Positions 28,779 through 38,452 of a DNA stretch of 64,000 nt are shown piece by piece. Within the stretch, counting starts at the first letter, position 1; every line of letters starts with the position of its first letter. Source of the stretch: JAWKTM01 sp041399085 (GTDB lineage: Bacteria; Planctomycetota; Planctomycetia; Pirellulales; Pirellulaceae); contig JAWKTM010000011.1 of assembly GCA_041399085.1 (NCBI GenBank), forward strand, positions 103,650-167,649. The letters are read 5' to 3'. The position numbers and the translations under genes are program-made. The notes beneath the pieces are model-generated. The model saw only the letters and a list, made by a program, of their open reading frames with translations, was not told the origin of the DNA and searched no databases.

Positions 28779-29167
28779 AGACCGCGTCGTCGCTGGGGCT
28801 CGCTTCGCTCAGGCACACAGCACGATGCGTCATTCGTCCCAACTTCTCGTGCGGTTCCGGGTGGCACGCCCAGAGTCTTCGATGGGCGTGGCGGGAACGG
28901 CTCGGTGGTTACCTAGCGTTGGGCATCGCGCAACCGTCCCGCCCAGCAGCACGCTTATGGGTATACCGCAATGGCTTTCTGATTCGCTCCATGTATTGCC
29001 GTCCGCTGGTCGACGGTAAATGGCAAGCTTCGCAGCACAGTGTTTGCGATTTATTGCTCCCAGTCAGCCCAACGCCCCGGGAGGCGACTGGCAAATTTGG
29101 AACGGAGGCCAAGCTCGCAGGAACGGCGAGCCAACGGTCTGCAACAGCATGACTGGGGGAATTTTGT
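28779..29167. other. Intergenic region with an imperfect palindrome
   Basis: No gene is supported here. An imperfect hairpin is formed by TGGCACGCCCA (28862-28872) and TGGGCGTGGC (28883-28892). The right end carries GGGGGAA, the ribosome-binding site of the next gene. Confidence 0.5.
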
Positions 29168-30277
29168 ATGTTGACGCAACACTGGATGAAGACGGGCAGT
29201 CTGATCGCCGCAATGGGACTGTTCGCCGGTACGGCCGTCGCGCAGGTGCGGGTGGATGTCGATGCCGAGCGGCAACCGGCAAGGCAGGAAGTTCGGCAGC
29301 AGGACGATGTTCGCGCGAACCAAACCGCGCGTCGAATGATGGCGCACCACCTTCAGGCCGACAAGATTATCGGCATGGAAGTCAAAGACGCGGACGGCAA
29401 GTCGATTGGCGAGATCGAGGACTTGGTGGTTCGTACCGACAGCGGCGACATCGCTTATGCCGCGCTTTCCTTCGGCGGCTTTCTGGACATCGGCGACAAG
29501 CTGTTTGCCGTGCCGTGGAAGTCGCTGCATGTGAAAGCTCGCGGCGAAAACAATGATGACACGTACTTGGTGTTCAACATTGACAAAACGCGGCTGGAAA
29601 ACGCGCCGGGCTTTGACCAAAGCGATTGGCCGGACGTGGCTAATTCGGCGTGGCAAAAGTCGATCGACGACTTCTATCAAGACGACGTGCCAGCGATCAA
29701 CAATCGTTCCGACAACGATCGCCCGCGAGCCACGGACCGCAACACCGATGATCGCGGCGTGGAAGTGGACGTGAATCGCAATGGCATCTCGGTTCGCACG
29801 AATGGCGCCAACGAGACGATTCGCGACGATCAACCGAATCGGTTGCGCGAAGGCAAACTGGCCACCAACCCGCACGCGATGCGAGTGAGCGAGTTGGATG
29901 ACCTCGACATTCAGAACGCCGCTCAGAAGGAACTGGGTTCGATCGACGATGTCGTGATCGACACACTGGCCTGGGCGGATCGTCTCGTTCGGCGGATTTC
30001 TGGGATTTGGCGACAAGCTAGTTGCCGTGCCTTGGAAGTCGATGATGGTCAAGCAACGCGACGACGATCACGTGCTGGTGTTGAACATTGAGGAGCCGCT
30101 GTTGAAGAAGGCTCCGACGTTGAACGACGACGGCTATGCCAGCTTCAATAACAAGGCGTATGTTGACAGAGTATGAATCAGTTCTTCGCCCAAGTGAATA
30201 CGCGACGCGGCGCCGATGTGGATGTCGATGTGAACACCACGCAACGCCCCGAGACTCGCGATGACATTCGTCGCTAA
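29168..30277 (+). pseudogene. Secreted protein with two PRC-barrel domains, frameshifted
   Basis: The signal peptide ends near GTAVAQ. The first PRC-barrel domain has KIIGMEVKDADGKSIGEIED, then SFGGFLDIGDKLFAVPWKSL. The second begins at AAQKELGSIDDVVID; near 29965 the frame changes, and reading on gives IVSFGGFLGFGDKLVAVPWK and LVLNIEEPLLKKAPTLNDDG, a repeat of the first domain. A further frame change near 30170 leads to FFAQVNTRRGADVDVDVN, ending at the TAA at 30275-30277. PRC barrels bind protein partners or RNA. The linker is rich in Asp, Asn and Arg. It is probably periplasmic; the role is unknown. Confidence 0.75.
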
Positions 30278-30333
30278 GTTCAAAGTCTGAACTTGCCCGA
30301 GAGTCGGCTTCATGACGACTCTTGTCAATCCAA

Positions 30334-30371
30334 CGACGGGCGGCCGAGCGATCGGCCGCCCGTTGCTTTTG
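30334..30371 (+). terminator. Strong GC-rich terminator
   Basis: A perfect 12-base-pair stem, ACGGGCGGCCGA (30336-30347) with its complement at 30352-30363, closes a GCGA tetraloop (GNRA type) and is followed by TGCTTTTG. It ends the PRC-barrel transcript. The rest of 30278-30677 shows no further gene. Confidence 0.8.
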
Positions 30372-30677
30372 CGCGCCGACTTCGCGCACGGTCGACCACG
30401 TCCGCTGCCTGCTCCTCTGCGTCCGATCGGCCGTGGCCGTGGCCGTGCCGTGCCGTTGACCGCTTCAACCAGCCACGAAAAAAGTCTCGACTCGGCCCGA
30501 TTTTCCGACGAATCTGTCCGCGGGTTGCGTTTAACATTGAATACTGGCAGGCGACCTGATTCGCGATCAACCATTCGAGATTGACGCAGTGGGTACAATT
30601 GCCGCACTCATCCCAAGATCGCGTTCGGCGATCGCTCACAAGCTGACGTTCACCACCAGCCGATGGTCTTCGCGCGC

Positions 30678-31295
30678 ATGTCAAGTCCGCCCGTTGAAAC
30701 ATGGATCGCCGAAGCTCGTGACGGGGCCGCTGAACCGCTCGGCCAACTGTTGCAGCTTTATCGCAACTATCTCACCGTGCTGGCGACCACGCAATTCGAC
30801 GCTCGTCTCCAACGGCGATTGAATCCGTCCGATTTGGTGCAAGAGGCGATGCTGTCCGCGCATCGCGACTTCCGCCAATTCCGCGGCGGAACCGAACGCG
30901 AGCTGCTTGGATGGCTACGACAAGTGCTGATCAATTGCCTGCATCACGCGATCGAAACGCACGTCAAGGCTCGCAAACGCGATGTGCGTTGCGAGGTGTC
31001 GCTGGAACAATTGAACAACCGGATGGATCAGTCGGCGATGCGGATGGGGCAAGTGCTGGCCGATGCTGGATCATCCCCCAGTGCTCGTTCGCACCAGCGC
31101 GAGCGATCCGTGGCGTTGGCCGACCAACTGGCAAAACTTCGTCCGCAGTATCGCGACGTGATCGTGCTGAGGAACCTGCAAGGCTTGTCGTTCGAGGAAA
31201 TCGCCGCTCGCATGGACCGCAAGCCCGGAGCCGTGCGGATGTTGTGGCTGCGGGCGATCGAGAAGCTCAAGCAAGTGTACGAACCGACCGAGTGA
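30678..31295 (+). CDS. ECF-type sigma factor, kinase-linked
   Basis: The start is set at the ATG at 30678, where MSSPPVETW begins. The 205-residue protein has region 2 (RRLNPSDLVQEAMLSAHRDF, then FRGGTERELLGWLRQVLINC) and region 4 (LAKLRPQYRDVIVLRNLQG, then LSFEEIAARMDRKPGAVRML). The insert between them is longer than in standard ECF factors. The next gene, 24 bases on, is a Ser/Thr kinase with TPR repeats; planctomycetes often encode such sigma factors next to protein kinases, suggesting phospho-control in place of an anti-sigma factor. Confidence 0.88.
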   Translation: MSSPPVETWIAEARDGAAEPLGQLLQLYRNYLTVLATTQFDARLQRRLNPSDLVQEAMLSAHRDFRQFRGGTERELLGWLRQVLINCLHHAIETHVKARKRDVRCEVSLEQLNNRMDQSAMRMGQVLADAGSSPSARSHQRERSVALADQLAKLRPQYRDVIVLRNLQGLSFEEIAARMDRKPGAVRMLWLRAIEKLKQVYEPTE

Positions 31296-31318
31296 CGCCG
31301 CGCACCCAGGAATAAGGC

Positions 31319-34076
31319 ATGTCAGCCGATTCGGCCATCGCCACCGATATTTCCCGCGACGAGCCGTCCGCATTCGATGGTCTCACGGTCGAACAGCAAC
31401 AGCGTTTGACGGCCGTGTTGGATGCGTACCTTACATCGCTCGAACGCAATGCTCCGCTGCGGCTTGAGTCGCTGGTCGCCGAGCATCCGGATTTGGCCGA
31501 GCCGCTGGCGTTCTACGTTCATAGCTTGGTCGAGCTTCACGATGCGGCGGCCGGTTTTCAAGCCCCGCAGCCGACGCCCGACACACCCGACGGCGAGGAA
31601 GACACCGCTCGGCGACTGGGCGACTTCGAGCTGATCCGCGAAGTCGGCCGCGGAGGAATGGGCGTTGTGTACGAAGCGCGCCAGATTTCATTGAGCCGGC
31701 GGGTGGCGTTGAAAGTGCTGCCATTCGCCGCCGTGTTGGACTCGCGCCCCGTCGCGCCGATTCAGGAACGAAGCGACGGCGGCGGCCCAGCTTCATCATC
31801 CGCACATCGCGCCGGTGTTCGCCGTCGGCTCCGAGCGAGGCGTCTACTACTACGCCATGCAGTTCATCGACGGCCAACCGCTGGACCGCGCAATCGCGGA
31901 ACTGCGACAGCGCCAATCGGCACGCGGTTCCACGTTTGGCTCGGAAGCCAAGCCTGTCGGCGGCTCGTCGGAACCTCGGAATTCGGACACGGCGAATCAG
32001 GCGACGTTGGTCGACAAGTGGACCAGCCGCCAAGCATATTTCCGGGCCGTCGCACGACTCGGCATTCAAGCCGCTCAGGCGCTGCATGCCGCGCACGAAG
32101 AAGGCGTGGTGCATCGCGACATCAAGCCATCGAACTTGATGCTCGATGGTGATGGCAAACTTTGGGTAACCGATTTCGGTCTGGCTCGCTGCCACACAAA
32201 CGCCACGCTCACGCGGACCGGGGACATGGTCGGCACGATGCGATACATGAGTCCCGAACAAGCGACGGGCGACGCCGCGCTGGTCGATGCCCGAAGCGAT
32301 GTCTATTCGCTGGGCGTCACGCTCTACGAATTGCTCACGTTGCAGCCGGCGTTTCGGGCGGAAGAGGGCGGCAGCAACTGCGAGATCGATCGCCACCAAC
32401 CGCTGCGACCCAGCAAACTCCAGCCGCACTTGCCGCCGGATTTGGAAACCGTCGTCCTCAAAGCGATGGCTCATGCGCGCGACGATCGCTATCGCACGGC
32501 CCAGACCTTGGCCGACGATCTGCAACGCGTTTTGGACGGCCGGCCGACTCAGGCACGGCCGCCCTCGCTGGCTGATCGCTGGACCAGTTGGAGTCGCCGC
32601 CACCGTCGCGTGGTGATGTCGCTCGCAGCCGTCGGCTTGTTCGCCCTAGTCGGACTAGCGATTGGCGCCGCACTCGTGGGCCGCGAACGAGCGAATACGC
32701 AACGAAATTACGAACGCGCCGAACAGAACCGCCGCGACGCGCAAGACGTGCTGGATCGATTCGGCACGCGGCTGGCCGAGCGGCTGGCGGACGTGCCGGG
32801 CGCCGCGGTGGTTCGACAAGAGTTGCTGCACGAGACGTTGCGTTACTACCACAAATTCGTCGAACAGGCGGGCGACGATCCCGCGCTGCGAGCCGAACTG
32901 GCGACGACCTATGGCAAGATTGGTTCGCTGCAAGCCGAACTCGGAAACTGGGACCAGGCCGAGTCGGCTCAGCGGCAAGCCGTCTCGTTGTTTCAACGCT
33001 TGGCCGACGAGTCGCACGACATTCGGTATCGGCGGCAAGCGGCCGTGTGTCAGTCGAATCTGGCCGCGGTGGTCGCGCACGATGGTCGTCCGGCCGAGGC
33101 CCTGGCGCTCTACGGTGAAGCAATCGAGCGGCAATCGCAATGCGTTGCCGAGGCGGCCGACCAGAGCGAATGTCAGAGCGAATTAGCCTTGTCGCTGAAT
33201 AACTTGGGGTTGCTTCACAGCGAACTCGGCGACACGGAGGAAGCTGCCGCCGCGTTCCGTCGAGCGATCGAGCTTCAGGAGTTTGTCCGCGCTCAGTCGC
33301 CCGATTCGGTCGATTCGCTGCGCGTGCTGGCGGCGTCTTACAACAATCTCGGCGGTCTCTTGGTCGAAGCCAACGCGAAACAAGCGGCGGATTGGTACCG
33401 AGAGGCGTTGGAGTGCCAGACACGGGCCGCGTTGATCGATCCGACCGACCTTCGCCTTCAGTCGGACGTGGCCTTGTCGTTGAATAACTTGGCCGGCGCT
33501 CAGTCTCGGCTGGGCGATTTGGAGGCGGCGGCTAAGTCCTACGGTCGCGCGATCGAGATTCAGCGGCAACTGGTCGACGACGCGCCAGCTCACCCAGCGT
33601 ATCGACGCGACTTGTCCGTCAGCCACAACAATCTGGGACTAGTGCGAAACCGGCAACGTCGCTCTGACGAAGCCGCCGCCGCGTTCCACGAGGCCTTGAA
33701 GATCCTGCAACCGCTGGCGGAAGACAATCCGGAAGATGTCGACGCGCGGAGCAGCATCGGCGGCATTCACAATAATCTGGGCATGATGCTGGAATCCCAG
33801 GGCGAGCTGACGGCGGCGGCCGAACAGTTCGCGTTGGCAATTCGCCACCAAACGGCCGCGTTCGATCGAGCCCGTTCCGTGGTTCGGCTGCGGCAGTTCC
33901 TGAATACGCACCATGCGAATCTCGCGCGGGTGCTTGCCGAGCTCGAACGATTCAGCGCGACCGCGAGCGAATCCCCGGCGAGCCGCGACGATGATGGGTA
34001 CGAATCTTTTGTCGCCGATTTGCTGGCGAATTATCCTGAAATTCGCCGGCCGAATTATGCGAGCGACTCACCGTGA
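31319..34076 (+). pseudogene. Ser/Thr protein kinase with C-terminal TPR repeats, one frameshift
   Basis: The N-terminal part has the planctomycete pre-kinase region (LDAYLTSLERNAPLRLESLV), then EVGRGGMGVVYEARQ and RVALKVLPF. Near 31755 one base is out: reading on gives RRFRNEATAAAQLHHPHIAP in another frame. Then come VVHRDIKPSNLML, VTDFGLAR and MSPEQATGD, one transmembrane helix (VVMSLAAVGLFALVGLAIGA) and about ten TPR-like units with recurrent LNNLG/HNNLG. The ATP lysine is before the break and the catalytic Asp after it. The full chain would be about 918 residues. It is probably intact in the organism. The TPR part lies outside the membrane and could sense partners. Confidence 0.85.
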
Positions 34077-34127
34077 CGATTCACGCTCGCCATGTAGCGA
34101 ACGTTTACCTTGAGGATTTCGAGTGCC

Positions 34128-35537
34128 ATGCCAGCCCATCGTAAGCCACGACGTTCGACACGCACGCGACGATTGTTGATCGAGATGCTGGAGACGCGGG
34201 CCATGTTGTCCGCCTCGCCGTTGCATCTGGACGACGATTCTCGGCTTTGGGACGCCCGCGCGATGTTCGACAGCGAGGGGGCGGCCGAGCTGCACGGGCG
34301 ACATGTTTCGCGTGGCGAATATGGCGACGACGATGACCGGTGGCTTGGCGGTCGTTCGTTCGAGTCCGCGATGCGCGACGATGATCGGTCACGATACTTT
34401 TCGACCCGCGACCATGACGGCGAGTGGCATCGCGACGAGTTCGAACCGTGGGATTGGGAGCACGCGGAGCGTTCGACTTGGACGCCTCTGTTCCCGATTG
34501 CTCCCCAAGTGACAGTCGTGATCGTCGATTCGTTTTACACGCCGGTCGCCGCTTCTCCCATCTCGCAACGGCCCGACGCCGACCTGTTCCAACCCGTGTC
34601 GAGTGGCAGTGATCTCGGCGACCTGTTGGCCAGACAGCGAGATACGTCGCCCGTGAGTCGCGGGTTTTCGGCGACGCCGCCAAGTGCTTCTCAAGCCGAA
34701 GCCAGCGTCCGCCCGTCGACATCGACTCCGCCGCTGGGGACGTCGTCGCTTGTCAGCACCGTCGACTTATCGTGGCTCGATCAACCAGCGTCGGACGACA
34801 ACGATGAGTCGCCGAACGACGAGCGGAACTGGTCGACGTCGGTCGATGCTTGGGATGATTCTCTTGCCGACGATCTGGCCGATAGCGACTCGGGTTTGTC
34901 GGAATCGACGCGACGCGATCGGCGCGACAAGCGTGCGATTAGCGGCGCGGATGACGAACCGCTCGCGCTGGACGATTGGCTGGCGGCGAGCGACGAGTCG
35001 CTGAACGAGTTGCTGGCCCAAGACCGACTGGCCGCCGGTAAGTTTCGAGACCGAGGCTGGGTAGCGATCGAGCGACATGTTTCGCACGACCGACGTGAAG
35101 ATTCCGAACGGTCGCGTCCCCGGCCGGAGACGGCGGAACGCGAACGTCGCAACGTGGCGTTAATGGAAGCCGTGTGGGACGAGTTGCATTTGGCTCGCAA
35201 AACGTCGCTCGGCGATGCGGCGTTGCCTTCCGGGCAGGCGTTGGCCGAGCAAGTTCGCCAGCATCTCGCCTCGCGAAGCATCGGCCCGGACGGGACGGGC
35301 GGCATGATCGAATTGGTGGTTGGCGGCGTTCATCGGACAACGGGCGCGCCGGCTCCCACCGCCTCGTCCGGCCTGCTGGTCGACCAAGACGTTTGGTTGC
35401 GAGGCGAGGCGGCCATGTTTCGGGCGTTCGAGTTGTCGACGCCGGACCGTAACGCCACCGCATCAAACCAGCCGACGCCACCCGCCGGGCCCCAATCAGC
35501 GAAGCTGGACGCCGAACGCGAACAAGCCGAACTCTAA
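34128..35537 (+). CDS. Secreted low-complexity protein with LETR sorting-type motif
   Basis: I do not recognise a domain. The ATG at 34128 starts MPAHRKPRRSTRTRRLLIEM, followed by LETRAMLSA, the motif found near the N-terminus of many exported planctomycete proteins (LE.R.LL.A). The other 430 residues are rich in Asp, Ser, Arg and Glu with little predicted order. It follows the kinase by 51 bases and may be part of its transcription unit. Its strong amino-acid bias means homology searches would be weak. Confidence 0.6.
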   Translation: MPAHRKPRRSTRTRRLLIEMLETRAMLSASPLHLDDDSRLWDARAMFDSEGAAELHGRHVSRGEYGDDDDRWLGGRSFESAMRDDDRSRYFSTRDHDGEWHRDEFEPWDWEHAERSTWTPLFPIAPQVTVVIVDSFYTPVAASPISQRPDADLFQPVSSGSDLGDLLARQRDTSPVSRGFSATPPSASQAEASVRPSTSTPPLGTSSLVSTVDLSWLDQPASDDNDESPNDERNWSTSVDAWDDSLADDLADSDSGLSESTRRDRRDKRAISGADDEPLALDDWLAASDESLNELLAQDRLAAGKFRDRGWVAIERHVSHDRREDSERSRPRPETAERERRNVALMEAVWDELHLARKTSLGDAALPSGQALAEQVRQHLASRSIGPDGTGGMIELVVGGVHRTTGAPAPTASSGLLVDQDVWLRGEAAMFRAFELSTPDRNATASNQPTPPAGPQSAKLDAEREQAEL

Positions 35538-35824
35538 GGCGACCGGCAGTCGAGAATACCCCCAAATCCAACCACGAAGCGCCAGCAAGCGAACCGACGA
35601 ATTCACTTGCTCGCACCGCGTGCTGATATTTTTCCATCGGCCGCTCGCCTCGAATCGCGAGGCGTCTAGGCGGTCACTCGGCACATCTACCGCACAAGCT
35701 TCGGCGGCTATCGGTTGCGAGCCTCCGCCTATCGGCCAAAATGGCAGTCCGCGTGCCTTCTTCAGCATCCGAAGCGACATTTCGTCTGGATCGAACGCCT
35801 AATTCGTCTCATTTCGAGATAGAC

Positions 35825-35971
35825 GAGCACTCTCACGCGATAAATGTGCGGTCTCAAGCCGTAGACGGTGGGTCTCACGAGGTAAACGACCAGGCCCAAG
35901 CTGTAAACACGCGGCGTCACGCGATAGCTCGGCACTGTCACGCGATCGACATGCGGTTCCGCGACCTCAAC
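35825..35971. repeat. Seven tandem 21-base units
   Basis: Seven consecutive 21-base units run from 35825 to 35971 without gaps. In the forward frame they read as heptads of the type x-x-S-H-A-V/I-N/D (for example EHSHAIN, VRSQAVD, GGSHEVN, DQAQAVN). The reverse strand reads as heptads with Y at one position (YRVTPRV, YSLGLVV, YLVRPTV). The units are diverged by substitution only, so the 21-base phase has been kept. An open frame from 35741 to 36103 spans them but has no ribosome-binding site; whether it is translated is open. The rest of 35538-36121 shows nothing else. Confidence 0.75.
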
Positions 35972-36121
35972 CCCGAGTCCCGACAAAAAAGTGTGACACT
36001 CGGCGACTCCGTTCGTCCTTTAAGTGCAGCGGCAAATCTCAACCGCCGCAACAGCAGGGACAAGTCACGGGGCAATCGCCCGGTCCACTCGGAACACCCA
36101 TAGAGCAGAGGAGGAAGGCCC

Positions 36122-36601
36122 ATGTCAGGCAGCAAATGGTTAGTACTGATCGCGTTCGCAGGTTTCTCGCTGGCCGCCGATTCGGCGTCGGCTGAATGCA
36201 ATCGAGGCGGGCAGCAGAGCGGAAGACAATTTCGCCAACAGGGTGGACCGCCTTGCTCGTCGTCCGTCGTAACCTCGGTCCCCGCCATGTCGAATCCCGC
36301 CACGTCGTCCAGCATCAATCCGTTGATGTACCGCTTGATCCAGCAGCAACAGACGGCCATGGCCATGCAACAGCAACAGTGGATGCAGTCGATGATGCAG
36401 CAGCAAGCGGCCATGCAGCAGCAACGAATGATGATGCTGGCCAGACAACAGCAACAAATGCAACAAGAAAAGTCGCAGCGAATGGAAGCCGCGCGAGCCC
36501 GCCGCGAAGCGGAACTTGCCCGTCGCGAACGATTGCGAGCTTGGCGGACGAGCGAGACCTATGTCTCATCGACCGCCCCCAAGTCGCTAACCAGCCGCTA
36601 G
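36122..36601 (+). CDS. Secreted Gln/Met-rich protein
   Basis: GAGGAGGAAGG precedes the ATG. After a signal peptide (cleaved near SASAEC) comes a Gln/Gly stretch, a Ser/Pro linker and then about 60 residues that are almost wholly Gln, Met and Ala (MQQQQWMQSMMQQQAAMQQQ), followed by an Arg/Glu-rich helix. The Gln-Met block is probably a long helix or coiled coil. No family is recognised. Gln-rich stretches can aggregate, but nothing more can be said. Confidence 0.7.
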   Translation: MSGSKWLVLIAFAGFSLAADSASAECNRGGQQSGRQFRQQGGPPCSSSVVTSVPAMSNPATSSSINPLMYRLIQQQQTAMAMQQQQWMQSMMQQQAAMQQQRMMMLARQQQQMQQEKSQRMEAARARREAELARRERLRAWRTSETYVSSTAPKSLTSR

Positions 36602-36606
36602 TCGCC

Positions 36607-36665
36607 GTTAGTCAGCCTTCGCTCCCGTTAGTCAGCTTTCGCTCCCGTTAGTCGCCTTTTGCTCC
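36607..36665. repeat. Three tandem 20-base units
   Basis: GTTAGTCAGCCTTCGCTCCC (36607-36626), the same with one change (36627-36646), and a diverged third copy (36647-36665). They start six bases after the stop codon region of the Gln-rich gene and are AGTC-containing, with no spacers, so this is not a CRISPR. Confidence 0.8.
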
Positions 36666-36856
36666 GCAAAAGTAGCGCAACGCTCCCACACAGCAATCGC
36701 GTTCGCTCAAAGAGCAGAAGCCGACGTCGTCCACATTGACTGAGCCGTAGCGTGATCCACTCGCCTCCAGCACCCTCGGCAATCACCCCACGGCCAATCG
36801 GACCAGTCTCACGGCACTTCGCAAAGTCTTACATATGCCTTGCTCACAACATCCTT

Positions 36857-36920
36857 CCCCACAATTCCTCTGCCCCACAATTCCTTTGCCCCAAAACTCC
36901 CCTGCCCCAAAACTCGATGA
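36857..36920. repeat. Four tandem 16-base units
   Basis: CCCCACAATTCCTCTG and three diverged copies run from 36857 to 36920 without gaps (units 2-4: CCCCACAATTCCTTTG, CCCCAAAACTCCCCTG, CCCCAAAACTCGATGA). The array ends 74 bases before the matrixin gene. It is C-rich and G-poor on this strand. Nothing else is seen in 36602-36994. Confidence 0.8.
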
Positions 36921-36994
36921 CTCCCAGTACTTTGCATCATACCCCTCAGCCAGAAACCACAAAACCTCACGCAACCTAACCACACATAACAACC

Positions 36995-38443
36995 ATGAAG
37001 AAAAGACACGCACGACGCCTCTTTGCCGAAAACCTCGAACCTCGCCTGTGTTTGGCCGCCAGCATCGGATGGGATGGCCCAGGCTTTGGAAGCGCGGCAC
37101 TTACCTATAACATCAGCGGCGCCCCCACTGGGCTTGACACACAATCGGTTCAATCCGCGTTGGAAACGGCCTTCGCCGCATGGTCGAACGTCGCGGACAT
37201 CTCATTCCAACCAACGAGTGTCGCGGGGCAACGCGATTCGATCGACATCCGGTTTCGCAATCTGGATGGCCCGGGCGGTGTGTTGGCGCAAGCTTATTTT
37301 CCCGATGACGTGAATCCGGCTCGCATCGCTGGAGACATCGAATTCGATGCCAGCGAAAATTGGGAAGTGGGCAATGCGGCTGGTTCGGCGGCATTTGATC
37401 TTGTGATGGTGGCCGTACATGAAATCGGCCATGCCTTGGGGCTGGATCACTCCAACATATTGGGATCGGTAATGTATCCCTCCGTGTCGCCGCTACAACA
37501 ATTCTCGAATCTGGCTGCCACCGACGTCGATGCCGTGCTGGCCCTATATGCTCCGGCGGCGAGCAACAATGCAGGCGATCCGAACGGCACGAATGATTCC
37601 GGCAACGCCAACGACCCAGCGGACAACGGGGGCTCGGACAACACGCCGACCGATCAAGATGACACGCCTACTCGTAACGAACGGCGATTTCGCAATCCGT
37701 GGCGATCCGGCCGACATTGGGGTGGTCGGTCTGGACGGGTCGAAGCCGAAGTGTTGGTAGCGGCTGAGCCAACCGCTTCGGCTTCGACCGGCCGCCACAA
37801 TGCGACGCTGCCACCCGACGTAAACCGCGACGGGCAAGTCTCTCCGTTGGATGCTTTGCTGGTCATCAATCAACTCAACTCGGCGAGTGCGAATGGTGAT
37901 TCCGTTATGTGTGACGTGAATGGCGATGGCGAGCTTTCGCCGGTCGACGCCCTCATGGTCATCAATCGCCTGAACGGCGGCCAAGTGGACACGGCGGTGG
38001 CGGGCGAATCGGCAAGTGATTCGACGAGCGACTCGGAGTCAACCGACATAACACCCGATCCGAAAGACAACACCACACCGACAACCGACAACGAGTTCAC
38101 ACCCGCGGAAGACACGGGGGACGATGACTCGAATGGCGACGACACTGGGGCCGATGATACGGGAACCGACGACACACACGACTGCCCGAATCGCGACGTG
38201 CCGAACGACAACCTGGATGTCGAGCAGCGGCGGGCGGCAAGATTCGGCGCCTTGGACACCAACGACGACGGGCTGCTAACAGAAGACGAAGTGCCCACCG
38301 AGTTGTGGCAACGTCTTTCCCAATTCGACGCGGATGAGGACGGCGCGGTGTCGCTGGCCGAGCTGCCAACGCATCCAGTGGAAGGCCATGCTCATGGCCA
38401 CGGCCGAGGTTTCGCACCCAGACGCGATGGACGCCGACATTAA
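36995..38443 (+). CDS. Secreted matrixin-type metalloprotease with dockerin and EF-hand loops
   Basis: The N-terminus carries FAENLEPRLCLAA, the planctomycete LEPR-type export motif. The protease domain (to about residue 190) has HEIGHALGLDHS, the zinc-binding HExxHxxGxxH of metzincins, and the following Met-turn in SVMYPS. A Thr/Asp/Asn-rich linker is followed by two dockerin type I units (DVNRDGQVSPLDALLVINQLN, 21 residues, shown here as DVNRDGQVSP and DVNGDGELSP) and, near the end, two EF-hand loops (DTNDDGLLTEDE, DADEDGAVSLAE). Dockerins bind cohesins, so the protease may be attached to a larger complex or surface. The C-terminus is His/Arg-rich. Confidence 0.88.
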   Translation: MKKRHARRLFAENLEPRLCLAASIGWDGPGFGSAALTYNISGAPTGLDTQSVQSALETAFAAWSNVADISFQPTSVAGQRDSIDIRFRNLDGPGGVLAQAYFPDDVNPARIAGDIEFDASENWEVGNAAGSAAFDLVMVAVHEIGHALGLDHSNILGSVMYPSVSPLQQFSNLAATDVDAVLALYAPAASNNAGDPNGTNDSGNANDPADNGGSDNTPTDQDDTPTRNERRFRNPWRSGRHWGGRSGRVEAEVLVAAEPTASASTGRHNATLPPDVNRDGQVSPLDALLVINQLNSASANGDSVMCDVNGDGELSPVDALMVINRLNGGQVDTAVAGESASDSTSDSESTDITPDPKDNTTPTTDNEFTPAEDTGDDDSNGDDTGADDTGTDDTHDCPNRDVPNDNLDVEQRRAARFGALDTNDDGLLTEDEVPTELWQRLSQFDADEDGAVSLAELPTHPVEGHAHGHGRGFAPRRDGRRH

Positions 38444-38452
38444 CCCGGAGGC

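Noticed and set aside
36607..36665. CRISPR-like repeats
   Set aside because: The units are directly adjacent with no spacers and no cas genes are near.
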